Assembly (NCBI GenBank): GCA_002082585.1
Contig: CP020563.1
Span: 1,978,001-2,042,000 of the forward strand
Direction: 5' to 3'
Origin: Kitasatospora albolonga
GTDB lineage: Bacteria > Actinomycetota > Actinomycetes > Streptomycetales > Streptomycetaceae
Length of the DNA stretch: 64,000 bases
Shown: positions 34,685 through 42,722 of the stretch, piece by piece
How positions within the stretch are numbered: the stretch's first letter is position 1
Layout of the letters: every line of letters begins with the position of its first letter
Notes under the pieces: generated by a model
Told to the model about the DNA's origin: nothing
Seen by the model: the letters and a program-made list of their open reading frames with translations, nothing else
The model's database searches: none
Translations under genes and position numbers: made by a program

Positions 34685-35119
34685 ATGACTGATGTGTCCC
34701 TCATGGTTGCTGACGTGCACCTCGCTGCCGCCATCTCGGCCTACTTCCTGCCGCATGCCCTGCTGGCGCTGGGTGTCTCCGCCGTGCTGGCCCTCGTCGC
34801 CCGGCGGATGTTCGTCCTGCGCCTCAGGGGCGTCCGGGTCAGCGGGGTCTGCGTCCGGCACACCTATGCCAGGGACGGTGTGGCCGAGGTTGCGAAGTTC
34901 CAGGCGGCGTCGGGCGAGACGTTCCGGTGTCTGGCCGCGCCGAAGGCCGCCGCTTCCGCGCGGGTGGGGGACCCGATGGAGGTGGTCTACGACCCGCGCA
35001 ACCCGAAGAACGCCAAGGTTCTGCCGGTCAGTTACGGAGGGGCGTACGCGTTGTCGGTCATCTCGCTCATCGTCGCCGTCCCGGGAATCTGGTTGCTGAT
35101 CCGGATCTTCGGTACGTAG
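34685..35119 (+). CDS. DUF3592 membrane protein
   Basis: A 144-residue protein with a helix near each end (about 18-38 and 120-139) and a beta-rich middle. VRVSGVCVRHTYARDG, FRCLAAPKAA and VGDPMEVVYDPRNPKNAKV are the DUF3592 pattern (an extracytoplasmic beta domain between two helices). Function unknown. ATG 34685 was preferred over 34583 because it begins the first helix region and the upstream part is repeat-like (PPEPPEP). The stop at 35117-35119 is 11 bases before a GNAT remnant. Confidence 0.72.
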   Translation: MTDVSLMVADVHLAAAISAYFLPHALLALGVSAVLALVARRMFVLRLRGVRVSGVCVRHTYARDGVAEVAKFQAASGETFRCLAAPKAAASARVGDPMEVVYDPRNPKNAKVLPVSYGGAYALSVISLIVAVPGIWLLIRIFGT

Positions 35120-35130
35120 CCTCGCCGCCC

Positions 35131-35232
35131 ATCAGCACCGCACGCCGCGCCACCCCCGAAGACGCCGAGCCGCTGTACGCCTCGCTCGGCTTCGTCCGCA
35201 CCCCGGACCCGGCGATGCGCCTCCGCCTCTGA
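35131..35232 (+). pseudogene. Internally deleted GNAT acetyltransferase remnant
   Basis: A 33-codon frame reading ISTARRATPEDAEP then LYASLGFVRTPDPAMRLRL and TGA. The first part resembles the N-terminus of GNAT acetyltransferases (RRATPxDAEPL) and the second the very C-terminal strand (LYxSLGFxxTxxxAMxLxL); about 110 residues of the usual 150 are missing between them and there is no start codon. It fits a deletion relic between the DUF3592 and serine hydrolase genes. Confidence 0.6.
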
Positions 35233-35249
35233 ACGTTAGGCTCGGGTCC

Positions 35250-36065
35250 ATGGAGAGCCTGCGGATCATCGACACCTGGCCGGTCCCGACGGCGGCAGCC
35301 GCCGTCGTACGGGCGGACGGCACCGTCCTCGGCGCCCACGGGCCGACCGCCCACCGCTTCCCCCTCGCCTCGGTCACCAAGCCGCTCGCGGCCTACGCGG
35401 CGCTCGTGGCGTACGAGGAGGGGGCGATCGAGCTGGACGAGCCGGCCGGGCCCGAAGGGTCGACCGTACGCCACCTCCTCGCCCACACCAGCGGCCTCGC
35501 CTTCGACGAGCACCGGGTGACGGCCCCGCCCGGCAACCGCCGCCTCTACTCCAACGCGGGCTTCGAGGTGCTGGGCGACCACATCGCGAAGGCGTCCGGC
35601 ATCCCGTTCGCGGAGTACCTGCGCCAGGCCGTCCTGGAGCCGCTGGCCATGACGGCGACCTCGCTGGACGGCTCCCCCGCCCGCGACGGCGTCTCCACCG
35701 TGGACGACCTGGTCCGCTTCGCCGCCGAGGTCCAGGCCCCCCGCCTGCTCGACCCCCGTACGGTCCTCGAAGCCCAGACGGTCGTCCACCCGGGCCTCAA
35801 GGGCGTCCTCCCCGGTTACGGCCACCAGAGCCCGAACGACTGGGGCCTCGGCTTCGAGATCCGCGACTCCAAGTCCCCGCACTGGACGGGCGCTTCCTCC
35901 TCCCCGGCGGCCTTCGGCCACTTCGGCCAGTCGGGCACCTTCCTGTGGATCGACCCGGCGGCCGGAGTCGCCTGCGTCGCCCTGACCGACCGCGCCTTCG
36001 GGCCGTGGGCAGCCGAGGCGTGGACCCCGTTCACGGACGCGGTCCTGGCTGAGGTCGCGGGCTGA
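35250..36065 (+). CDS. Serine hydrolase of beta-lactamase/PBP fold
   Basis: A 271-residue protein of the AmpC/esterase EstB family. The motifs are SVTK (Ser41, Lys44), YSN (Tyr100, Asn102) and HFGQSG near residue 232, which replaces the KTG triad motif. It lacks an export signal, so it is likely a cytoplasmic esterase or peptidase rather than a resistance lactamase. Its 3' end overlaps the convergent HATPase gene by 35 bp. ATG 35250 has no ribosome site within 12 bases. Confidence 0.88.
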   Translation: MESLRIIDTWPVPTAAAAVVRADGTVLGAHGPTAHRFPLASVTKPLAAYAALVAYEEGAIELDEPAGPEGSTVRHLLAHTSGLAFDEHRVTAPPGNRRLYSNAGFEVLGDHIAKASGIPFAEYLRQAVLEPLAMTATSLDGSPARDGVSTVDDLVRFAAEVQAPRLLDPRTVLEAQTVVHPGLKGVLPGYGHQSPNDWGLGFEIRDSKSPHWTGASSSPAAFGHFGQSGTFLWIDPAAGVACVALTDRAFGPWAAEAWTPFTDAVLAEVAG

Positions 36066-36513
36066 ACCTGGCACGGACGCCTGTGGACTTCTTCCGGTCC
36101 ACGCACTCGAACCAGACGGTCTTGCCCTTGCCGTCCCACCGCTTCACCACCCCCCAGTCGTCGGTGACGGCGTTGACCAGAATCAGCCCTCGCCCGCCCT
36201 CGTCGAACTCGTCACCCCTGATCGCGAGCGGTACGACCGGGCTGTTGTCCGCCACCTCCACCCGTACACCGTCACCCGTCGGCAGCCGGAAGATGAAGGT
36301 CTGGCAGCGGCGGCCCGGCACATGCCGCACCACGTTGGCGATCAGTTCGGTGAGCGCGAGCTCGGCCGCCGGGGCGAGTTCGAGCAGGTCCCACGTGGTC
36401 AGGTAGAGCCGGATGATGCGGCGCAGATGCCCGGCCGAGTGCTCACCCATGGCGAGGTCGGCGTGGTACACGGGCTCCCCCGGATCAATTCGGGGGATGG
36501 ATACACGATTCAT
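36031..36513 (-). CDS. HATPase_c anti-sigma-like kinase of the aba/whiJ locus
   Basis: A 160-residue ATP-binding protein of the RsbW/SpoIIAB type. ALTELIANVVRHV contains the N box, VEVADNSP the G1 box and GGRGLILVNAVTDDWG the G2 box. Such proteins bind or phosphorylate partners in Streptomyces developmental control. It is divergent from the Scr1-HTH gene, as in the WhiJ/AbaA-type loci (HATPase, HTH, DUF397) that occur in many copies. The last 12 codons overlap the serine hydrolase gene on the other strand, so the C-terminal RPQPGPRP tail is unusual. Confidence 0.88.
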   Translation of the reverse strand: MNRVSIPRIDPGEPVYHADLAMGEHSAGHLRRIIRLYLTTWDLLELAPAAELALTELIANVVRHVPGRRCQTFIFRLPTGDGVRVEVADNSPVVPLAIRGDEFDEGGRGLILVNAVTDDWGVVKRWDGKGKTVWFECVDRKKSTGVRARFSPRPQPGPRP

Positions 36514-36595
36514 GCCTCCAGCGTGCGAGCGGATAGCTACGCTCGGCTACACCGTGAAACGAACGCCGCAAGGCGTTGCACCGGAGGTCCGCGCT

Positions 36596-37420
36596 GTGCC
36601 CAACATCCAGACGCTCGACCCGAGCGCTTCCCCTCTCAGTTACTTCGGCGCGGAGCTACGGCGCGTGCGCGAGGCACAGGGCCTGAAACAGGCCGAGTTG
36701 GGCGAGAAGCTCTTCTGCTCGGGGTCGCTGATCGGCCAGATCGAGACGACGAAGAAGGTCCCCACCCGCGAGTTCGCCGAAGCCCTGGACAGAGCGCTCC
36801 GCACGGACGGGCTGTTCTCCCGGCTCATCGGCCTGGTTCTGCGAAGCCAACTGCCGAGCTGGTTTCGTCCGTACGCGGACATGGAGGAGAAGGCCGCGTT
36901 CATCTCCACCTTCCAGTCGCAGGTGGTTTACGGCCTGTTGCAGACGGAGGAGTACGCGCGGGCCGTTCTGGCCACCGGTATGCCGGACGATCTGGAGACC
37001 CTCGTGGCCGCTCGCATGGAGCGGCAGCTCATCCTGGAGCGGGAGCAGCCGCCGCTGGCCTGGGCAATTCTGGACGAGGCCGTCCTGCACCGGCCGATCG
37101 GCGGCCATAAGGTGATGCGAGCCCAACTGGGCAGGCTGTTGGAGTTCGCCACGAACCGCTGGATGCGTATCCAGGTGCTGCCCTTCGAGGCAGGTGAACA
37201 CGCCAGCTTGGCTGGCTCGTTCAACCTCCTGCGCTTCGACAACGACCCGGACATCGTCTACACCGAGGACCTCATCTCCGGCCATATGACGGCCAACCCC
37301 GACACGATCAGGGAGGCTTCGCTCCGATACGCTCACCTCCAGGCCACCGCACTCTCCGTCGAGGAATCGGTGGCGCGGATCAGCCGCGTGATGAAGGAGC
37401 GTTATGGAGACCGGCCCTGA
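36596..37420 (+). CDS. Scr1/WhiJ-type helix-turn-helix regulator
   Basis: A 274-residue protein. The HTH_31 domain (about 14-70) has YFGAELRRVREAQGLKQAELG; the remaining part is the DUF5753/Scr1 domain with FQSQVVYGLLQTEEYARAVL and a C-terminal LPFEAGEHASLAGSFNLLRF, typical of WhiJ-like developmental regulators. GTG 36596 has GGAGG 9 bases upstream. DUF397 follows with a 17-bp overlap (37404-37420). The partner small protein is thought to relieve the regulator. Confidence 0.9.
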   Translation: MPNIQTLDPSASPLSYFGAELRRVREAQGLKQAELGEKLFCSGSLIGQIETTKKVPTREFAEALDRALRTDGLFSRLIGLVLRSQLPSWFRPYADMEEKAAFISTFQSQVVYGLLQTEEYARAVLATGMPDDLETLVAARMERQLILEREQPPLAWAILDEAVLHRPIGGHKVMRAQLGRLLEFATNRWMRIQVLPFEAGEHASLAGSFNLLRFDNDPDIVYTEDLISGHMTANPDTIREASLRYAHLQATALSVEESVARISRVMKERYGDRP

Positions 37421-37670
37421 CCTGAAGAGCGTGGAGTGGCGCAAGTCCAGCTACAGCGGCAACACCGGCGGCGACTGTGTCGAGTGCACCGTGACCGGTG
37501 GCGCCGCCTGGCAGAAGTCCTCGTACAGCGGCCCCACCGGCGGCGAGTGCGTCGAGATGGCCCCCGCTCCCTGCGGCTCCGTTCCCGTCCGGGACAGCAA
37601 GAACCCCACCGGCCCCGTCATCACCATCGGCGCCCCCGCCTGGCGGGTGTTCGTGGACGGGCTGCGCTGA
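37404..37670 (+). CDS. DUF397 protein with duplicated motif
   Basis: An 88-residue DUF397 protein, longer than the usual 60-70 because the conserved motif is present twice: WRKSSYSGNTGGDCVECT (about 12-29) and WQKSSYSGPTGGECVEMA (about 36-53), 24 codons apart. The normal end, PVRDSKNPTGPVI...WRVFVDGLR, follows. DUF397 proteins are the small partner of Scr1/WhiJ regulators. AAGGAG precedes ATG 37404. Confidence 0.9.
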   Translation: METGPDLKSVEWRKSSYSGNTGGDCVECTVTGGAAWQKSSYSGPTGGECVEMAPAPCGSVPVRDSKNPTGPVITIGAPAWRVFVDGLR

Positions 37671-37752
37671 GGAAACGAAGCCCCCTGAGCGACAGCGGCG
37701 GTACGGAGGTGAGTCACCCCGTGCCGCCGCTGCCTTCTTTTGCCGCTGCTTT

Positions 37753-37950
37753 TCAGGGACCGGCAGCCGTCCGCTTTCGGCGCCGCCTGACGAGTTCGGC
37801 GAGCAGGAATCCCGCGCACAGCGTTCCCAGCGCCCCTCCGGACACCCGGGTGTAAAGCGGATAACCCGAACTCGCCGCGCCCCAGATACCGGAGATACCC
37901 CACAGCACGATAAAAGCGGGCGTCTCGGTGAAATCCCGTTTCCTGGCCAT
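37753..37950 (-). CDS. Small membrane protein
   Basis: A 65-residue protein MARKRDFTETPAFIV... with one or two hydrophobic helices (about 11-30 and 36-52) and a basic C-terminus RRRRKR. Resembles short, unnamed Streptomyces membrane proteins. The ATG 37950 has a GGGGAGC site upstream. The larger antisense frame is not credible. Confidence 0.6.
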   Translation of the reverse strand: MARKRDFTETPAFIVLWGISGIWGAASSGYPLYTRVSGGALGTLCAGFLLAELVRRRRKRTAAGP

Positions 37951-38097
37951 GACCGCTCCCCGCCCCTTTGTCTTTCCCGCCGTCGCGTGCGCATCATAAT
38001 TCGGTTGCCTGAGGTCGGAGCAGGCCGTAGCTTCTCCGCTGGCCCCGGATGGTCTGGACCAAGCCCGGGGTGTCGAGCTACCGCCACGGGGGCGCAG

Positions 38098-39510
38098 ATG
38101 ACAGCGAAGCAGGCCGTTCAACCACCGAAGGACACCGAGCCGGGGATCTTCTCCCGGCGGTACGCGGCGGCCTCGCTGACGTTCGCCGCGGTGATGTTCC
38201 TGACCGGGTTCGCCGCGCTGGCCGTGGTGCCCACCCTGCCGACGGCGGCCCAGGACCTGGACGGGGTGTCCCTGTTCCCCCTGGTGGCGGGCAGTTTTGT
38301 GGCTGCCAGTCTGCTCGGGGGCGTACTGGGCGGGCATTGGGCCGACCGTTCCGGGGCCCGGCGTCCGCTGGCGCTGGGGATGGTGCTCTCCGTGCTGACG
38401 CTGCTGGTGTCGGCGTCCAGTGTGTCCATCTGGCAGTTGGTGATCGGGCGCTTCGTGGACGGGCTGTCGGCCGGGATGGTCGCGGTGTCGGTGACGACCG
38501 CCATCGGCCAGTCGTATCCGGAGTCCCTGCGGCCCCGGATGCTCGCGATGCTGAGTACGTGCTGGATCATTCCGTCGCTGATCGGCCCGCCGATCGCCGG
38601 GGTGGTCGCCGAGGCGTGGTCCTGGCGGGCGGTGTTCTACGGGCTGGCCGCGCTCACCGCGCTGCCCGCGCTCGCTCTGGTGGCGGTGTTGCGCAGGGCT
38701 CCGGCGGGGGACGGGGACGGCGGCCCGGTGGTGCCCGATCTGCCGCCTGCGGAGGAACGCGCCTCCCGGCCGCCGCTGTTCGTCGCGGCGATGCTCAGCC
38801 TGGGGGCGGCGCTCGGTCAGTACGGCGTCTCCGGGTGGGACGTACGGCATCTGCTGTTCGTGGTCGCGGGGGTGGTGCTCCTGGTGGTGTTCGCGCCGCG
38901 TCTGCTGCCGAAGGGCACCTGGAGCAGTGCTCGCGGGCTGCCCACGGCGGTGCTGATGCGGGGGCTGACCTCGGGTACGTACTTCACCGTCGAGGCGCTG
39001 GTGCCGCTGATGCTGATCACGGAGCGGCGGGTGGCCGCCGTGACGGTCGGGGTGGCGTTCACCGCGTCCGCCGTGCTGTGGGCGGGGGCGTCATGGGTGC
39101 AGGGGAAGCTCCTCCAGCATGTCGCCCGGCACCGGCTCGTCGTGGTGGGGGCACTGGTCATGGCGGCGTCGGTCGTGTTCGCCGTGGTGGGCAGCTTCTC
39201 GGGGGTGTCCCCGCTGGTCGCCATGGTGGCCATGCCGCTGGCGGCGGTCGGGATGGGGCTGCTCGACCCCTGCGTGACGGTGCTCTCGCTCTCCCACAGC
39301 GCGCCGGACCGGCTGGGCCACACCACCAGCGCCATGCAGACGAACATGAACCTGGGGCAGGTCGTCGTCCTGGGGGTCGCCACCGCCGCGCTCAACGTCG
39401 GCCTGGCGGCCGGGGCCGGCCAGCTCGGCGGCTATGCGGTCACCTTCTCGATCCTGCTGGTGCCGCCCCTGCTGGTCGCCGTCCTGGCCGTCCGGGCGCG
39501 CAACGACTGA
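38098..39510 (+). CDS. MFS transporter (DHA1-like)
   Basis: A 470-residue protein with 12 predicted helices. Motif A HWADRSGARRPLALG follows helix 2 (about residues 84-98), with a second arginine-rich loop after helix 6 and LDPCVTVLSLSHSAPD late. A GDGDGG spacer loop separates the two halves. Family members export small molecules; nothing in the sequence fixes the substrate. The longer upstream frame is rejected; ATG 38098 lies 8 bases after GGGGG. Confidence 0.85.
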   Translation: MTAKQAVQPPKDTEPGIFSRRYAAASLTFAAVMFLTGFAALAVVPTLPTAAQDLDGVSLFPLVAGSFVAASLLGGVLGGHWADRSGARRPLALGMVLSVLTLLVSASSVSIWQLVIGRFVDGLSAGMVAVSVTTAIGQSYPESLRPRMLAMLSTCWIIPSLIGPPIAGVVAEAWSWRAVFYGLAALTALPALALVAVLRRAPAGDGDGGPVVPDLPPAEERASRPPLFVAAMLSLGAALGQYGVSGWDVRHLLFVVAGVVLLVVFAPRLLPKGTWSSARGLPTAVLMRGLTSGTYFTVEALVPLMLITERRVAAVTVGVAFTASAVLWAGASWVQGKLLQHVARHRLVVVGALVMAASVVFAVVGSFSGVSPLVAMVAMPLAAVGMGLLDPCVTVLSLSHSAPDRLGHTTSAMQTNMNLGQVVVLGVATAALNVGLAAGAGQLGGYAVTFSILLVPPLLVAVLAVRARND

Positions 39511-39530
39511 GGGGCCCGGACCCGGGCCCC
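39511..39530. terminator. Convergent hairpin
   Basis: GGGGCCCGG and CCGGGCCCC around two bases (a smaller stem with a larger loop forms in RNA), directly after the MFS stop and 8 bases before the end of the convergent small ORF. Confidence 0.65.
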
Positions 39531-39537
39531 TGCCGTC

Positions 39538-39726
39538 TTACCTCCATCCCCCGCTGTTACGCCGCTTCCGCCGCTCCTTGATCCTCGAACCGACGATCAC
39601 GGCGACTATTCCGACGAGGAACGGGCCGACGGCCATGCCCGCCCAGCCGTCCCCAAGAAGGACGGACAGCCCTGCCGCCGCGAATATCGCGGCGACCATG
39701 ATCAGTACATCGGACAGCTTCACCAT
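39538..39726 (-). CDS. Small membrane protein
   Basis: A 62-residue protein MVKLSDVLIMVAAIF... with two hydrophobic segments (about 7-25 and 30-47) and a basic tail RIKERRKRRNSGGWR. No family recognised. The frame opens at 39918 but the ATG at 39726 begins the hydrophobic protein and has a plausible GGGGGAAC upstream. Confidence 0.6.
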   Translation of the reverse strand: MVKLSDVLIMVAAIFAAAGLSVLLGDGWAGMAVGPFLVGIVAVIVGSRIKERRKRRNSGGWR

Positions 39727-39868
39727 AGGTTTCGTTCCCCCCTCGCGCGCCCGGGCAACCGGACCGCCACCTGTCGTGGCGGTCACCCGGGATATGAGGG
39801 CATTGTGCACCATCCCCATCTTTGCCCACCTCAGTGGGGCGCGTACGGGCTTGATAGGTTCCTGCGCC

Positions 39869-40279
39869 ATGCGATCACTGGCGTACGACCTCGAATTCCG
39901 GGAGCAGTCCACCCGCATACGCGACTGGGGAGCCGGTCTCCTGCTCCTGGCGGCCCTGCTGTGGGGCTGGTGCGGGTTTCTGCTCCTGACGGACTACTCT
40001 GCCGAAACCTCCGGCGGCCGCACGGTCGCGTGCTCATCGCGGTTGTTCACGGAAGGCAGCACGGCCAACGAAGGCCGGGCACGTGGCGATTACTGCGCGG
40101 CCGAACGCGACTGGCCCGAGGTGCTGGCCGTGCTGTGGCTCTCCGTACCGGTGTCGATCGTGGGAACGGCGCTGTTCACGACCGGTCTGGTGAGCAAGCG
40201 GATGAGCGCCCACGCCCAGGCGGTACGTGAGCTGGACCGGCTGGCGGAGAGGCCGGCGCGGGGCCCCGACCCCTCCTGA
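39869..40279 (+). CDS. Two-helix membrane protein
   Basis: A 136-residue protein with two membrane helices (about 20-40 and 90-113) and a periplasmic loop with two cysteines (VACSSR and GDYCAAERDW) that could form a disulfide. The C-terminus is charged, ending RGPDPS. No family is recognised. ATG 39869. The stop lies inside a 15-bp tandem repeat. Confidence 0.65.
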   Translation: MRSLAYDLEFREQSTRIRDWGAGLLLLAALLWGWCGFLLLTDYSAETSGGRTVACSSRLFTEGSTANEGRARGDYCAAERDWPEVLAVLWLSVPVSIVGTALFTTGLVSKRMSAHAQAVRELDRLAERPARGPDPS

Positions 40280-40320
40280 ACCGGCCCCTCCTGGTCCGGC
40301 CCTTCCTGATCCGGCCCGCG
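40266..40320. repeat. 15-bp tandem repeat including a stop codon
   Basis: Units CCGACCCCTCCTGAA (40266-40280, containing the TGA), CCGGCCCCTCCTGGT, CCGGCCCTTCCTGAT and a partial CCGGCCCGCG. Confidence 0.9.
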
Positions 40321-40345
40321 CTCGCCGACGCCCCGCCCGCTTCGG

Positions 40346-41692
40346 CTACTTCGCCGCCAGCAGCTTCTCGTAGCCGACGAGCCGTACGCAGGCCGTGACG
40401 CCCGCGATGGCCTTCTCCAGCTCGTCGGGGGCGGGGAAGCTGGGCGCGATCCGGATCACCGCATCGTCCGGGTCCTGGCCGTGCGGGTGGGTGGCGCCCG
40501 CGGGCGTGAGGACGATCCCGGCCTCGGCGGCGCGGCGCACCACCTCGCGGGCGCAGCCGTCGAGCACCTTGAGCGTGATGAAGTACCCGCCCTTGGGGTC
40601 GGTCCAGGTGGCGAGACCCGTACCGCCCAGCTCGGCTTCGAGGATGCGCAGGACGGCGTCGAACTTGGGGCGGAGCTCGGCGCGGTGGAGATCCATGTGG
40701 GCGTACACGCCTGCCTCGTCCTTGAGGAAGAGCGCGTGGCGCAGCTGGTTGATCTTGTCCGGGCCGATGGTGCGCTTGGCCATGTTGCCCAGCAGCCAGG
40801 TGACGTTGGCCGGTGAGGCGCCGAAGAAGCCGACGCCGCTTCCGGCGAAAGTGATCTTGGAGGTGGAGCCGAAGACGAAGGCGCGGTCCGGGTTGCCGTG
40901 GTCGGCGCAGGCGGCGAGCAGGTCGGCGATCTCCACGCGCTCGTCGGTCAGGTGGTGGACCGCGTAGGCGTTGTCCCAGAAGATCCGGAAGTCCGGGGCG
41001 GCGGTGGGCATGGCGGCGAGCCGGGTGACGGTCTCGTCGCTGTAGCTGATCCCGTCCGGGTTGCTGTACTTCGGGACGCACCAGACGCCCTTGACGGAGG
41101 CGTCCTCGGCGACGAGCCGCTCGACGGTCTCCATGTCCGGGCCCTCGTCGGTCATCGGGACCGGGATCATCTCGATGCCGAGGCGTTCGCACACACCGAA
41201 GTGGCGGTCGTATCCGGGAACGGGACAGAGGAAGGCGATGCGCTCCTCGTCCACCCACCGGGAGGTGGCCCCCGGCAGGACGCTGAGCAGCGCGTGGACC
41301 AGGCTGTCGTGCATCAGCTCCAGGCTGGAGTTGCCCGCCGCCACGAGCTGCTCGACGGGCACCTGGAGGGGGCCGCTGAATATCTCCCGCAGCTCCCGCA
41401 GGCCGTGGAGACCGCCGTAGTTGCGGGTGTCCAGGCCCTCGGCGGCCTTGTACGTGTCGCCGGGCAGGGCGAGCAGCGGGGCGGAGAGGTCGAGCTGGTT
41501 CGCGGCGGGCTTCCCGCGCGTGAGGTCGAGGGAGAGGCGCCGCGTGACCAGCTCGGCGTAGTCCTGCTGCGCGCGGTCGCGGTGGGCGGTCAGGGCATCG
41601 GTGCTGGACTCGATGGGATTGATGAGGATCTCCTTCGAACACGCGGCGTCCGGAATGTGGCGCCGCCAGCAGAAATGTGGCGTCGCCAGCAC
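40346..41692 (-). CDS. Aspartate-type PLP aminotransferase (MocR-like fold I)
   Basis: About 425-448 residues of a class I/II-fold aminotransferase of the Aminotran_MocR/AspT-like group. SKYSNPDG, FWDNAYAVHHL (Asp and Tyr of the PLP site) and SSTSKITFAGSG-like GSTSKITFAGSG, with the PLP-binding Lys, are clear; TRGKPAANQLDLS is near the N-terminus. The only standard start is GTG 41692, inside palindromic repeats and with no ribosome site. AAGGAG (41635-41630) is ideally placed 6 bases before an ATC codon at 41623, where homology begins, so the true start is probably there. Confidence 0.85.
   Translation of the reverse strand: MLATPHFCWRRHIPDAACSKEILINPIESSTDALTAHRDRAQQDYAELVTRRLSLDLTRGKPAANQLDLSAPLLALPGDTYKAAEGLDTRNYGGLHGLRELREIFSGPLQVPVEQLVAAGNSSLELMHDSLVHALLSVLPGATSRWVDEERIAFLCPVPGYDRHFGVCERLGIEMIPVPMTDEGPDMETVERLVAEDASVKGVWCVPKYSNPDGISYSDETVTRLAAMPTAAPDFRIFWDNAYAVHHLTDERVEIADLLAACADHGNPDRAFVFGSTSKITFAGSGVGFFGASPANVTWLLGNMAKRTIGPDKINQLRHALFLKDEAGVYAHMDLHRAELRPKFDAVLRILEAELGGTGLATWTDPKGGYFITLKVLDGCAREVVRRAAEAGIVLTPAGATHPHGQDPDDAVIRIAPSFPAPDELEKAIAGVTACVRLVGYEKLLAAK
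41658..41688. promoter_or_regulatory. Twin 11-bp palindromes before the aminotransferase
   Basis: TGGCGCCGCCA (41658-41668) and TGGCGTCGCCA (41678-41688), each TGGCG-N-CGCCA, with centres 20 bp apart (two helical turns), inside 19-bp direct repeats AATGTGGCG(C/T)CGCCAGCA. Candidate tandem operator. Confidence 0.6.
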
Positions 41693-41797
41693 CCTACAAA
41701 GGCGTGCGCGGGAGGTTCTTCCCGGTGCCGGGGTCGGTGCTCGGGGCGGTGCCGGGGCCGGTGCCGGGGGCGGTGCCGGGTCGGCGTGCTGCGGCCG

Positions 41798-42466
41798 TCA
41801 ATCCGCCAGCTCCCACACCACCAGCTCCGCACCCTCCCCCTCCCCCACCGCGGCGACCGCCTCCAGGCCCTCCGCCCCGGTGATCCGGGCCGCGTCGCCG
41901 GGGCCCAGCTCCTCCCCGGCCACCTCGACCCGTCCCCGTACGACATGCACGTACAGGCGCGCCGCGTCCGGCAGAGCTGTGCGCCCGCCCCCGGCCAGGC
42001 GCCGCACGTGGAGCACCGCACCGGCCTCCGGCAGGGCGTACGGGGTCGTGTCCGCGAAACCGGGGACGACCCGGTACGAGGGGTCGCCGCCGGACTCCTG
42101 AGGGGCCAGCCACATCTGGAGGAAAGTCAACGGGGCGTCCCCGTCGTTGCGTTCGACGTGGCGGACTCCGGCGGCGGCGCTGAGGTGGGCCAGGTCTCCG
42201 GCCCGTACGACGGTGGAGTGGCCGGCCGAGTCGCGGTGGGTCAGCTCCCCCTCGACCACCCAGGTGACGATCTCCGTATGGCTGTGCGGATGCTCGTCGA
42301 AGCCTGCGCCGGGGGCGAGCCGCTCCTCATTGCAGGCCAGGACCGGGCCGAAGCGGAGGTTGTCGGGGTCGTAGAAGGGGCCGAAGGAGAGGGCGTGCCG
42401 GGTCTCGATACCGGCGTCGGGCTCGCCGCCCCGGTAGCGGTCCTCGGAGCGGTGTACGGAGATCAC
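41798..42466 (-). CDS. Pirin family protein
   Basis: A 222-residue bicupin. Cupin motif 1 has FDEHPHSHTEIVTWVVEGELTHRDS with the metal-binding His-His-His-Glu set; the second cupin is shorter. Bacterial pirins act as quercetinases or redox-sensitive regulators of enzymes such as pyruvate dehydrogenase. GTG 42466 begins ISVHRSEDRYRGG, the family start; the frame to 42595 adds an arginine-rich part without support. It is downstream of the RHS promoter region, divergent from it. Confidence 0.88.
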   Translation of the reverse strand: MISVHRSEDRYRGGEPDAGIETRHALSFGPFYDPDNLRFGPVLACNEERLAPGAGFDEHPHSHTEIVTWVVEGELTHRDSAGHSTVVRAGDLAHLSAAAGVRHVERNDGDAPLTFLQMWLAPQESGGDPSYRVVPGFADTTPYALPEAGAVLHVRRLAGGGRTALPDAARLYVHVVRGRVEVAGEELGPGDAARITGAEGLEAVAAVGEGEGAELVVWELAD

Positions 42467-42722
42467 GGGGCCACGGTAGCCGGTTGCGGGGCGGGGGCGA
42501 CGGGACGGCCGGACCGGGCGGCACACCCGCGACCCAACTCCGCCCGGAACCAACCGTGTTCGAGCCGACACACGATCGATTGACATGTGATGCACATCAC
42601 ATGAGCAAATTTCCAGTTGCTATCCCTCCTGCACGACCTTGCCCGCTCTGCACCATTTCGATCTTCGCTATCTTCACACCGTCGCCATATGTGTGGCGAA
42701 ACTGAGCACAAGAGACCGAGGA

